Shown here piece after piece: positions 44,501-54,514 of a stretch of DNA of 64,000 bases. Below the pieces are notes generated by a model. That model saw only the letters and a list, made by a program, of their open reading frames with translations, was not told the DNA's origin and searched no databases. The translations under genes were made by a program, and so were the position numbers. Within the stretch, counting starts at the first letter, position 1, and every line of letters begins with the position of its first letter. Source of the DNA: Diphasiastrum complanatum (Eukaryota; Streptophyta; Lycopodiopsida; Lycopodiales; Lycopodiaceae); NCBI GenBank assembly GCA_029204225.1, contig CM055111.1, positions 43,999,815 to 44,063,814 on the forward strand, given 5' to 3'.

Positions 44501-45095
44501 CTAGAGTGATCAACTGCTCCCCGAAAGATGTAGCTGGAGTGTCTGCATCCTGTGATACCCGGTCTAGCCCCATATCCAAAGGGTAAAGCCTGAGAAGATC
44601 CGTAGCTGCATGAAATTCGGTTTGTCTAGAGCTTGTGCGGGCGTTGAAATCACCTGCTAGTAAAATGGAACCCTGCTGAGAAAAGATAGCAATATCATCT
44701 GAGAGAGCCTGAAAAGGGTCCCCGCCAAACTCAGCAAACACTGAGGTCTGTGGAGCAAAATAGCATACAGCTATATAGATGTCCTGAGGTAATCCCAATA
44801 GTGAGCCAATAATGTGTAACCAAATATAGCGAGCGTATGGATCTTGTTTAACCATCTGAACTGTGGTGTCTCTGTATAAACAAGCTACTCCTCCAGATCC
44901 TCGACAAGTTTTTCCCCTAACAAATGGACGAAAAGCAGAATGCCAAGAGTACTCCTGTATATTTGGAAGAGGATGATATAAGGACTCATGAGTTTCAGCC
45001 AACAACAAAATGTCGCATTTTCTAATAAAATCAGCAAAGTCTCCGGCTGATGACGAAGATAAAAAACCATTACAATTCCAGAAGCCAAGTCTCAA
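41592..45095 (-). pseudogene. LINE ORF2: endonuclease and reverse transcriptase, one in-frame stop
   Basis: A single frame of 1,167 sense codons interrupted once, by TGA at 43341-43343. N-terminal APE-type endonuclease: WNCNG, AETHES, GDFNA, VVDYFIG and ISDHSLL hold the expected Asn, Glu, Asp/Asn, Asp and Asp-His residues. RT: DPMNVGNYRTI, QAGFRPGYSTSDQI, VDFRKAFDSVPR, GVKQGCPLSP and the catalytic LLYADDVVLL. A C-terminal Cys/His domain follows (CQLC...DEFHFIFRCP). ORF2 nicks target DNA and reverse-transcribes the element RNA in place. No ATG lies near the start: the first codon in track with the endonuclease is TTG at 45095, and the frame is open back to the ORF1 stop. The lone TGA is a possible CGA to TGA change. 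Confidence 0.92.
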
Positions 45096-45143
45096 ATTGG
45101 TAGGGGATCTCGGGTAGCTTCTATATCCGGGGGCCCCTAGTTC

Positions 45144-45575
45144 CTATTGTGGAAGGTCGAAAAATCTCGGTTTCCCGTCAATAAAAACAACCCTTTGCCC
45201 TTTCTCTTTCGCTTCAAGGATAATCTTTTTTCTTGCCAACCATTGAGTATTTGTTAAGTCATCATCCATATAAATGAAAGTACCTTTAAGCTTTGCCCTA
45301 AGCCGAAGGGCAGCATTGCGTTGTGAAAGCGAGCGGAACTTGATAAACAAAACATTGTCATCAAATTTACTGCGCCAAGCAGTATCAAAACCGTCAGCCA
45401 CATGAGATAACTTGGAAATGAGCAAATCCGTAGCTTCTTCCAACGGTTTTCCACCATTGGCAATGCCTCTTACTCTAATGTTAAAGGCTTTTTTGGCCCT
45501 TCTGGCTTGTTCACCCAAAACTGTCTCCAAATCGTTTTCCTTCGGAAAAGATGAAATCTGAGAGTGATTACCTTG
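45144..45575 (-). pseudogene. LINE ORF1 C-terminal part
   Basis: About 140 codons in the same frame as ORF2, ending in TAG at 45144-45146. The product is basic and has the RRM/C-terminal-domain look of L1-type ORF1 proteins (NVLFIKFRSLSQRNAALRLR, then DDDLTNTQWLARKKIILEA and VVFIDGKPRFF). These proteins bind element RNA. The N-terminal half and start are missing at the copia junction. Forty-eight bases, open in frame, separate its stop from the first ORF2 residues. Confidence 0.75.
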
Positions 45576-46400
45576 CTATTTGAACCTGTGATAACAACGT
45601 CATCCACATACATTACTACAATCACAATATGACCATCCCTGATCAAAACATAAAGTGTAGGCTTCGAACTACTCCTCCGAAAGCCAAGCTCCTCAAAGTA
45701 TGTGTCAATCCTCATGTACCATGCTCTGGGTGCCTGCTTAAGTCCATATAATGCCTTGTCCAACTTGCAAACCTTGTCTTCTTGTCTTGCTACTATGTAT
45801 CCCTCTGGCTGCTCATGTAGACTTCCTCTAGAAATCCATTCATGAATGCACTCTTCACATCCATTTGTTGAATATCCCATCCAAACTGAGCTGCCAGTGA
45901 CAAAACCGTCCTCATAGTAGTTAACTTAGCAACTGGTGTAAAAGTTTCTTCATAGTCAATCCCTTCCTGTTGAGCATACAGTTTTGCAACCAACTTGTAG
46001 GTTATTGAACAAGTCTCCAAGTCTTGTTCTTCATGATTGAGTTGTACTTCTCATCCGTAGCTTTCCTCCAAATATCCTTTTTTTTAGCCTCTGTGAAAGT
46101 AGATGGATCTTTGCTTTTCAACACTGTGGCCATATATGCAAAGTGTACATCCCCATTCTCATGATGATCCTCCTGTCGATCCTGAGCTTCATGATTTTTT
46201 ATTGTCTAGCAGATGTTCTAGATCAATGTGTATTGGACTCTCCCTGTTCCAAAATAACACTATCATTGGCAATCTTCTAGTATCTGATGTAGGCTGTGTC
46301 CTTCTTGTTGAAGTAGGAGGTGAATAAGTATCCCATGTACTTGATCTCTCCTTCCTTTTTCCTTTCTCAACCATGGTCACTCTAGGTACTTAGATTGGTG
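45575..46400 (-). pseudogene. copia E reverse transcriptase (N-terminal two thirds)
   Basis: The minus strand holds the linker (TYSPPTSTRRTQPTSD), the RT start (WRKAT, then an indel), [69 protein letters not shown] and an intact MYVDDVVITGSNS box ending at the LINE junction. The wording is very close to copia C. Several frame changes occur (about 45830, 46020). Confidence 0.85.
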
Positions 46401-47094
46401 TAGGGACACAACCCTCACAAATTTTGTGATTAGAAACAACTTGAGGTGAACTTACTCACTGATCCAATATCCGCAACACTTGCATGATGACCCACCACCT
46501 GAGCCTGAAGTTTGTACAACCTTCTTGCAAGTATGCCCTCAGCTACTACTCCGTTGTCCTTCCTTTTGATGAGACACCGCTCTTCATCAAACTGTACAAC
46601 CATATGTTGCTTCGCAATAGCCGATCTAAGAGTAAGTTTTTTTTGATTCCTAGTACATAAAGTAGATCCTTTATGTTCTCAATCTTTCTTGAAGGTAGTT
46701 GAACCTGTTCTTTTCCAACTCCCTTTATATCATATGTGTAGTTATCTCCCAACTTCACAGTTGATCCATCATCTAGTTTTTGAAAACTAGACAGCCAGTT
46801 TCGCCTAGGTGTCATATGCTTTGAAGCACATGAATCAATAAATCAACACTCCTCTTCCTTTGAGAAGTCACCAAAAGATGTCGATGCCGAAAACAACTCA
46901 GAATCTTCAAGATCCAAGGCACTTGACTTTGTATTTGTTTCCAACTATCCAGCCAACGATTTAACCAGTATATCTTCTCCTAGAAGATTCCCGTTCTTCT
47001 CCTAACAATGTCGACTCCACATGTAGCTTCAGCTCCTCCAATAATCTTCTTGCAACCCTGCAACACTCTCTCTCACAAGCCTACTCTGATACCA
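46401..47094 (-). pseudogene. copia E protease / pre-integrase remnant and leader
   Basis: 46546-46815 gives MTPRRNWLSSFQKLDDGS and the downstream protease wording seen in C. The pre-integrase GILARRLYKLQAQVV-type piece lies at 46490-46550. It joins directly to linker/RT sequence, so the integrase is deleted. Upstream (46830-47080) lies a residual protease active-site region and a short leader; gag is nearly all missing. Confidence 0.75.
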
Positions 47095-47246
47095 TGTCAG
47101 AATTTGATCTACAAATTCTAGATAGGAGTTAACTAATCGTATTAGCACTCACACACACATACTAAAAATAAATTTTGGCCCCTAAAATAGCTCGCAGGCA
47201 TGGCCAAACCAACATTAGGGGTGTAAATAAACATTAATTTCTAACA

Positions 47247-48370
47247 AGAGTCTCATTTGCAAACGAAGGACCGTCATCTCTTGATGGCTTGGTGCTTGCA
47301 TCAATGGGTGTGCTAATTTGTTTGCTTTCTTGCATATTAAATCTCTTCAGTATTTTCTGTACATACTTTGCCTGAGAGATAAAAAGACGCTTCTCTTTCC
47401 AAACCTCAACTCCCAAGCAATAGTGCAGCAAACCCAAATCTTTTATCTCAAACTCATAAGAAAGATTTTTCTTAACACAAGCAATAAGTTTCTTATTGCT
47501 TCTTGTGATGATTAAGTCATCCAAGAGCACAACAATAACCAAGTCTTCACCTTCCTTGAAGACATACAAATTGCAATCAGACTTACTCTTCTCAAATCCT
47601 TGCCTTGCAAAGTACGCGTCAATTCGACTTTCAGATATACCAAGCCCTTGGCGCTTGTTTGAGCCCATACAAGGCTTTTCTAAGCTTGCGAACCAGATGC
47701 TCCTTGCCTATTATCACAAACCCCTACGGTTGCTCCACATAAACCTCCTCTTGAAGTTGCCCATTGAGAAAGGCACTCTTGACATCCATTTGATGAATGT
47801 CCCAATCAAAGTATGAGGCTTAGCAATAGGCAGTCTCATCATAGTTTAACACCTTTTGTTGGGCGTAGCCTTTTGCCACCATCCTCGCCTTGTACTTGTC
47901 CACTGTTCCATTGGCATGAAACTTGGTCTTATAGACCCACTTGCAACCTATTGGTTGCTTCCCTTCTGGCAATGTAGTGAGTTCCCATGTGTCATTATGC
48001 ACAATGGAGCCATACTCCTCCTGCATGGCTTGTTGCCATACTTGGTGAAAGAACTGTAGCTCGTCTGCTTCCAGAATTGTGCACAAAAGGGCAAAGTTAG
48101 TCTCTTGTCTCTCATGAGACTTAAGAGATCTTCTAGGACCCTGTTCACGACTCTCTCCTCCTTCCATCACTTGTCCCTCTTTGATTGTTTCCCAATACCA
48201 CCTATGTAGCTTCTTCCTAGTGGTAGGTGATGTGGATGGTGACCACGTATCCCATGGTATTGTCCCAGTCTTCCACTTCTCTCCAATTTTACCCTCTTGT
48301 TCTTGGCCAAATTGAGGTCTTGAACTAGCATGTTCAAACTCATGTTGTTGCACTTGCTCTTAAGGCTCAC
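47247..48370 (-). pseudogene. copia F linker and reverse transcriptase
   Basis: 47820-48353 encodes the linker and RT N-terminus (QAMQEEYGSIVHNDTWELTTLPEGKQ as separate motifs, GCKWVYKTKFHANGT, KARMVAKGYAQ). A stop at 47820 and frame changes follow at QMDVKSAFLNGQL and [12 protein letters not shown]. 47234-47668 carries the palm with VVLLDDLIITRSN: the catalytic box has lost one residue (LLDD for LYVDD) and the following Gly is Arg. The frame ends at the E insertion. Confidence 0.84.
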
Positions 48371-48429
48371 TCTAGACTAGGCTCCTCATTCGTGGAATCA
48401 ATCAAGAGTAGAAACTGTAGTTCCATTTT

Positions 48430-49033
48430 TTGTCGCTCCTATACTTTGGGTGAATGCTCTTTGTCAAAGATGATGTCTCGACTTAGGATTTTCTTCCTGT
48501 TTTTGAGATCATACAACACATAGGCTTTTCCACCTTCGCTATACTCGAGGAAGATACACTTCACCGATTTTGCATCAAGTTCCTTTTGCAAGTCTCTAGG
48601 GATGTGTGCGTATGCTGTCCAATACTTGAAAGCTGCCCACCTTGGGCTTGTTGCCGCTATATGCTTCTTCATGCGTGATTCCTTCAACCGCTGTGGTTGG
48701 GCTTCTATTGAATAGAAAAACAGCAGTTGCTACTGCTTCTACTTAAAAGGAATTCAGCAACCCCTTTGCCTTGAGCATGCTCCTCACACACTCAACTATA
48801 GACCTACTTTTCCGCTCAGCCATTCCGTTCTGCTGCGGTGTATGTGGAGTGGCAAACTGTCCCTTTATCCCACATGCCTTGCATAGGTCTTTGAACTCAT
48901 AAGAAGTGTACTCACCACCTGCATCTAGCCTGAGAGTCTTTAGCTTCTTTCCTACGTGATTCTCCACCAAAGCTTTCCACTGTTTAAAGTATTTGAACGT
49001 TGCAGATTTTTGTCTAAGAAAATAGACCCACAT
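48430..49033 (-). pseudogene. copia F integrase (C-terminal two thirds)
   Basis: 48743-49033 holds the second catalytic Asp (RLDAGGEY) and the Glu (NGMAERKS), with a stop at 48743. 48439-48687 holds the tail (AYAHIPRDLQKELDAKSVKCIFL, SRDIIFDKEHSPKV). The N-terminal zinc domain and first Asp are missing beyond 49033. Confidence 0.84.
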
Positions 49034-49290
49034 CTGTTACAGACCCAACCCCTTGGGTCCCACACCTAACTTGAAACTAGACGTTGGACTGGGCCTATTG
49101 ACTTGACTAGTAGACGTAGACCGCATGCATGCCACTTGTCGTAATTAGGGATATGTGCTTAACATGGAGGCTCCCACCTTGGAGGTACACAAGGGAAGGA
49201 GATCGTAGTTACCATTCATTCTATCTACCTAGGAGTTGGTGGATGGTAGTGCACATATGCACAACTAGGATGGTGTTAGCTAGGGGCATC
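49034..49290 (+). repeat. LTR-like sequence of a Ty3/gypsy element
   Basis: Begins tgttacagacccaacccctt exactly where copia F is cut, and is followed by a gypsy integrase on the plus strand. The TG start and the sharp boundary suggest a 5' LTR whose element has lost gag to RNase H. No partner LTR was found. Confidence 0.45.
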
Positions 49291-50110
49291 TAGTAAAGAG
49301 GAATTTTCTTGGCCAAAACTTAAAGATCAAGTGGAGACATATGTTCGCAAGTGCAGGCAATGCCACGTTAATAAAGCTGAAAGACTTAAGGCAGATGGCT
49401 TGTTGCTTCCATTGAAAATTCTCGAAAGAAAGTGAGAAAGCATTTCCATGGATTTTGTGGATGGACTTCCTCCGACGCGGAAGCGAAATGATGCCATATG
49501 GGTAGTAGGTGAAAGGCTAACCAAGATAGCACAATTCATTCCAACCAAAATGACTGTCAAAGCTTCAGACCTTGGTCAATTTTTCGTGGAAAAGTTCTTA
49601 AGGTTGTTTGGTTTGCCGAATGGCATTGTTAGTGGTCGAGATTCAAAGTTCACTGGCAAATTATGGCAAGCGGTGTTTGAGAAATTGGAGACCACATTGA
49701 GTTTAGGGTCATGAGATCATTCGGAATCAGATGGTTAAACTGAACAGATGAACCAATCTATGGAAGATATGCTTCGAGCATATGTTTCTAGAAGACAATC
49801 AGATTGGAAAAGGTACCTCCCAATGGTTGAGTTTGTGTATAACAACGCAAAGCGCTCAACGACATTCATGTTGATGTATGGTTTCCAGCCTCGTGCCCCC
49901 ATTTCCGTTGGCTTGTGGATTTCTTGCAGGATATGCAAGAAATGATGCTTGTTGCACGAGATAACGTGAAAATAGCTTAGGATAGAGCCCAGTTTTACGC
50001 TAATCAAAAGTGGCAACCTCAAGTCTTTGTGGGAGGAGATTGGGTCTACCTTAGAATTTCGAAAAATTCCAAGGTGTTGGACAGGGAAATCCATCAGAAG
50101 CCTAAGAGAG
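49291..50110 (+). pseudogene. Ty3/gypsy integrase remnant
   Basis: One frame, with stops at about 49433, 49712 and 49736, holds the end of the zinc domain (VRKCRQCHVNKAE), the first Asp (SMDFVDGLP), the second Asp (VSGRDSKFTGKLW) and, after the stops, TEQMNQSMEDMLRAY with the Glu, followed by WKRYLPMVEFVYNNAKR. The C-terminal part (AQFYANQKWQPQVFVGGDWVYL) is in another frame to about 50110. This order and the RDSKF context are those of Ty3/gypsy integrase, the only gypsy coding sequence in the window. Confidence 0.87.
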
Positions 50111-51863
50111 AAGCGTGCCTTTTGCTCTTGAGAAGAAGAGGGAACTTTGATAGTGGATTCAAGGGAGAGAATCATGAACGATGATTAATAGGGGAGAGAG
50201 AATGTGCGTTGCTTAGAGAGTGTGAATAATGAGAGAGTTTAGGGAGCAAACTTTTAAGAAGGTGAAAGAATGTTAGAAGTTCTTAGAAGTTAGGAGTGAG
50301 TTTAATAGAGTCGAGAGAGGAGTGAACGGTGAGGTGAAAAAGATGGATAGTTAGAGCTTAGAAGTTAGTAGTTAGTGTTAGAAGTTTTAGAACTTCGAAG
50401 TTAGAATTTAGTTAGAAGTCAGGAGTTATTTGTAAATTGTTGTCTTGTTTGTCATTCCTCTTAAAAATCTTCTAATCACACCAAAACTATAGGAAGTAAT
50501 GGAGTAAGTATGGCTGCTCTATCATCTCTGATGGAGTGATGCAAGAAAGCGACACGTCATCAATGTATTGGTCACTTCTTGCATGGGCACTATGTTCTAG
50601 CGCGCCATTGACATCTGTAATGCAGGTAAGATATCTTTCCAAAATTCCAAATCTCCAATATACGGCGTGCATTGGTGATTGGAGTTTGGCCCCTTTGTGA
50701 GTGTGATGTTGAAATTTGTGATTTGTATACGAGGCTCGGGCTACATGTTACGAGGTGCAACTTAGGACTTACAACTTGGCAAAAATGTCCCTTTTAGGCA
50801 CCGTGATTGAGTATATGTTTCGCCATCTCAAAGAAGTCATTGAGGAGGTGGGGCTAGATAATGTTGTGCAGGTAAATCAAATTGCTTGTCAATTGTCAAT
50901 GGTGAATGTGGTGGTCATTGTTTGAACTTTGAACTATTATCAATCAATTATTGAAATTTGATTCAAGACTCTTTAAGAACCTTAATGGACATCTGAGGAA
51001 GGTCCCTTAGTAAGTGGATAACTAAGAAGGTTTGGTGGTGGACAAGTCCACAATGGACATTTTTGGCCCCTTTACACTCTATGAAAGAAATTACCTTGGT
51101 AGATCGTCTGGAAGGAAATGGATCCAAGCAGATACTTTGAAAAACAACTTATTTTTATACTGAATTCTGGTATGTCAATGTACTATGGAATGAGACTAAC
51201 TCCTCAATGCAAGAATAAGAAAAAGAAATAATGGAAATTGAGATATGACTAGCGAGATTGTAAGTTAACCCTTCAATGCTTTTACTAGGATCAGAAATAT
51301 CTTAGAGTTTGCACCCTAAGAAAAGCATAAGGTAAGTTTTGACCCTCTAAAAGTTAATCATGAAAAAAAAGTACATGGGCTTGGCCTTTAGGTGTGTATA
51401 TGCATAACAAAAAGGCAATGCTTCCAGAAGAAAAAGCAACGCTTGCATGAGATGCAAACGAGAAATCAATGCTTGCATCCAGGGAAAAGCAAAAAGCAGC
51501 ACGGTCATGCAAAACTACAAAATGGATGAGGGGCTAATTTGATTGCTGTCATGCGATGCATAAGGACCTTGAATCGTCAACATGAAACTCCGTCCGTAGG
51601 GGGCATTGTGAGAAAAGCGAGGGACACCAAGAAGAGGCTGTTGAACATGATGGAAGCCATGTGTTGCACTGATACCCCAAGGGAGCGAGGATAACGAACC
51701 TAGTTTTTTGAGTTCAACCACTTGCTCCCTCAGACCAACCATCAGCACATAAAGGCTAACATACATGCCAACATGGACTCCACTAGATGAGAGTCTTGTG
51801 AGACTAACCTAACTTAGACATCCAACACAAAGCACATCAAGGGTTCCATCGGCATCATGCCAG
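50111..51863. other. intron sequence, no gene seen
   Basis: 50160-50440 is purine-rich with recurring gttagaagtt words, possibly the tail of a degenerate LTR. From 50470 to 51863 no domain, LTR pair or long coding-like frame was seen. Confidence 0.5.
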
Positions 51864-52449
51864 CAATGTCTCACGAATCGCCGATTCGAACAACGAATCG
51901 CAGTTCGAATCGGCCGGTTTGAATCGGAAAAGTTTTGAATCGGTTTTAGGGTTTAGTGTAAAAAAAGGTTCGAATCGATTTTCTGACCATTACAATAAAC
52001 ATACAGTTATCTGGTAACAACAATATATGGATAACTGCATGGTTGTAATCTATGCTTGTGTAAATGTAGGCTATATGCTGTATGTACCAAGATTTTTTGA
52101 TTCCCTTTATATGTGCATAGATTCAGAATGCTTCTATTTGTAATCTGATTCCTTCAGATTCAAAGTAGCTGCAGCTCATATACTGATGTTTTTTTGAGGA
52201 AGATCATCTCCCATGTTTCATGTCTTGTTATGGATGTTTTGTTAGCATATAGTACCAGATACCAGTCTACTGGGTGAAAAGGGGATAGATCATAGAGTGG
52301 AACTCTGAATTTTGAACTGTAACGATACTGAAATGGGTTGTATAAGGTAGTAACAGGTTGGAAACATACTGAAATGGGTTGTATAAGGTTTTGAACCGGC
52401 CGAATCAGCCGATTTGAATTGCCGACCTGAATTGGCCCTCAAAACATTG
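51864..52449. mobile_element. hAT-like non-autonomous element, 586 bp, 8-bp duplication
   Basis: Flanked by a perfect 8-bp direct repeat catgccag (51856-51863 and 52450-52457). The ends are caatgt and acattg, a 6-bp terminal inverted repeat with further partial match inside. Near both ends lie palindromic cgaatcg/cgattcg/gaaccggcc words. It holds no transposase. An 8-bp duplication and short CA...TG ends fit the hAT superfamily. A 41-bp direct repeat (atactgaaatgggttgtataagg) lies inside at 52325 and 52366. Confidence 0.72.
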
Positions 52450-52457
52450 CATGCCAG

Positions 52458-53691
52458 CATGAGCTCCAGGGAGCTAGCCTGGAATAATCCAAGCAAGCTA
52501 ACCAGCAAACCAACATATCATGAGTCTTTCCCATAACCAGCCAAGCCAACTTGTTAACCAACAAAACCAAAGAGCAAATTTGGAACCAACTTAACCAATC
52601 TGAATAGCGGTGAGCATATTGCTCATGGGTATTATTACCCTCTTTTGCATTGCCAAGAAAAAGTTTGTATGTGGGCCTCTTAATTGGATTGGCACAAAGG
52701 CAAAATGAAAAAGGTAATTGGCCCCTTTGTTGTCATCTTTATCAATCAAATTGAGAAGGTATATTCATGTCAATGTTGACTAGTCTCTAGGCCCACCATT
52801 ATGAGCTGGACATGTTGGTGCTAGCTATTGTTGGGCAAGTGGAGCCGAGACCTTGTGCCAAAACCCTGGAGCTTGTCTGGTTGCCAAGTCCTAACAACTC
52901 TCCTTAGTCTTGGCACACCGTGTTGTTTTGTACTGCACATTTTTTCCTGGAAGAGGTTAATCATGGAACTTTCAGTTTGGCTCCTGGGGAACGAGCTCCA
53001 AAAGCTGTCCAGGCCTAGATTCAAGCTCCGGAGCTAGCTTGACTACGACAACTAAGTGACAGGCTCACCAACATCTTGACCCCTCGGTGCTTTCTGGTCT
53101 TTTTTTTTTAATTTTCTCTATAATTTTCTCAAAGCTCCTAACTTGTGGGTATCTGTCTTCTGTTTAAGTAGTTATTCCTGCCTTCTTAAGTTTTTGCTAT
53201 ATTTCCTTACGCTGAGGTATTCCTTGAGGTAAGATTCAAGCAGTTGTGTTTCCTCATGGAACCACTAAACTAAGATTCTAACAGAATGTGTTTAGGGCTT
53301 GCCTATTGTAAGCATTCCCTTTCCATGGTTTTGTATGTGTGGGCCCATTTCATAGAAAAAAAAAAGTACATTTGTGCAGTTGTGTTAACTTGTTTAAGAG
53401 GTCCAAATTCAGTTTCCTTGGATAGAGAATCTTGGATGATGGTGCTAGTTTGTTTCATGTCCTGCACTTGGAGTTTGATATTCTGTTTTTTCTTTCTTGC
53501 TTGGAAGTCTCTATGATAATGATGGTTATAAAACAGAAAACGTTTAATCTAGAGTCTATGCGATATAGGTGCTACATACCATTTAGTCTTATTGTACCTC
53601 CTAAGATCTTTGTTGAAGACTTGTCTGACCACAGCAGCTTTCAAGTTAAAGTTGGCATTAGCATCCCTTTACTTTACTTATGGTGTTGCAG
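52458..53691. other. 3' part of intron 2, no gene seen
   Basis: AT-rich, apparently non-repetitive sequence leading to the acceptor at 53691. A pyrimidine-rich tract (tcctgccttcttaag) and ttgcag precede the exon. No recognisable transposon domain. Confidence 0.6.
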
Positions 53692-53898
53692 GTTGCAGCC
53701 ACTCAAACTCAGTGTGGGGACCTGCCAAGCCCTCTTCTGGTTGTTCCTGCAGTCCCTTTATCAGAGGCTGTATATAATGCACATCAAAGGCACCAGCGAG
53801 TCATTGGCCAACAGACCGTACAGGATGCAGGACTTCAGACGCTTGTTGGTTCAATCTACCGATCATATGAAGACCTTACAATGAGGAAGATGCGACAG
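53692..53898 (+). CDS. DNAJC17: DNAJC17-like J-domain/RRM protein, exon 3
   Basis: Acceptor GTTGCAG ends at 53691. The exon encodes residues 229-297: VAATQTQCGDLPSPLLVVPAV completes the RRM (the strand with the C-G-D-L and LLV-P pattern typical of this family), followed by a Gln-rich stretch and a helix, SYEDLTMRKMRQ. It ends at CAG/GTTGGT (donor at 53899) in phase 0. If not spliced there, the frame runs on for 17 codons to a TGA at 53950. The family ends shortly after this helix, so at most a small last exon is missing. I could not find it downstream; it may lie beyond the window or follow the alternative ending at 53950. Confidence 0.88.
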
Positions 53899-54514
53899 GT
53901 TGGTGTGAAGTATACACATTTCCACTTTATATGTTATGAGTTCGTTGTATGAGCAATTTTGACATTTAATTGATTGCCTTATAAGTCATCTAACACTTAT
54001 TGATTGGCAAGATCTGAGCCTGTGACAAGGACTGCATAGTTTAGAAAAAAAGGCTTGTAGGGGGTCGACTGCATGAAACAGCTCTTATTATTTTTTATTT
54101 TTTAAAAGGGTTTTAATGAAGCTTAACTAAGCTTGACACGACAACCTGATAGATTTTTTCTTATGGTATACTGTTTCTGGATATTGGCAGAATTAATATG
54201 TGTCATGCGAATAAAAACTTTTGAGAATATTACTTAGCTTGTCTTGCATCTATTGCTCTCAACGGTTTAATTCGGTACTGGCATTGCTGAACCTTCCATT
54301 TGAGTCAAAGTCTGCGAATGTGTAAGAATTGTGCAGCTTAAAGGACTTAAATTCCAGTTCTGAGCTTCTAAGAGTACCATAATGGTGGGAATGTACAGAG
54401 CCCTAAGAACAGGGTAGGACATCTAGCTTCTAGATTTATTGAAGGATCATAGAAGAACCATGCTTAAGAAACACAAATTCCCTAAGAAGCTTAGTAGAAA
54501 GAAAGAAAGAAAGC
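53899..54514. other. intron 3 or 3' flank, no gene seen
   Basis: AT-rich sequence with no repeat or coding signal recognised. Confidence 0.5.

Larger units (their letters stand above)
41345..45575 (-). mobile_element. L1-like LINE, 5'-truncated, nearly intact ORF2
   Basis: Reads right to left: end of ORF1 (to 45144), ORF2 (45095-41592), a 3' UTR of about 220 bp and a simple AT-rich tail (minus strand ttaataataataattctaattctaatt, about 41355-41382) in place of a long poly(A). The 5' end abuts copia E sequence at about 45560-45575, cutting ORF1, as in 5'-truncated LINE insertions. No clear target duplication was found, and the other half of copia E is not on the far side, so a deletion probably accompanied or followed insertion. 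Confidence 0.9.
45560..47246 (-). mobile_element. Ty1/copia fragment E (same family as C)
   Basis: From the right: 5' LTR at 47095-47246 (tgtcagaattt...aatttctaaca on the plus strand; the reverse complement matches both ends of the C LTR, but at 152 bp it is internally deleted), PBS complement ctctgatacca at about 47084-47094, then protease, linker and RT up to VVITGSNS at about 45580, where the LINE begins. Integrase is missing between about 46400 and 46500. E itself interrupts element F. Confidence 0.82.
47247..49033 (-). mobile_element. Ty1/copia fragment F (family of H)
   Basis: A minus-strand pol fragment bounded on the left by the LTR of E and on the right by the LTR-like start at 49034. 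It contains integrase from WVYFLRQKSATFK (right end) to the C-terminal region, linker, and RT up to SFANETL. The wording matches H (PIDASTKPSRDDG against PIDTSSKPSRDDG). Confidence 0.83.
25231..53691 (+). other. DNAJC17: giant intron 2 of the DNAJC17-like gene (28,461 bp)
   Basis: Begins GTAAGT and ends TTGCAG. It joins two coding exons in phase 0, in the middle of the RRM: MGSKNAA in exon 2 and VAATQTQCGDL in exon 3, the order expected for the final strand of this RRM. The intron holds copia D with nested C and B, LINE fragments, a long LINE, copia E and F, a gypsy remnant and a hAT-like element, on both strands. Removal depends on both exons being the same locus, which colinearity, strand and phase support; an assembly join cannot be excluded from sequence alone. 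Confidence 0.82.

Noticed and set aside
49034-50110. Gypsy integrase as an active element
   Set aside because: Three stops and a frameshift lie within the integrase, and no RT, gag or partner LTR was found.
25500-53000. Transposon genes in the intron as host genes within a gene
   Set aside because: All recognisable coding there is gag, pol or LINE sequence with stops and frameshifts.
53286-53590. Open frames just upstream of DNAJC17 exon 3 as an extra exon
   Set aside because: The RRM reading passes smoothly from residue 228 to 229 without extra sequence, and these frames resemble no part of the family.
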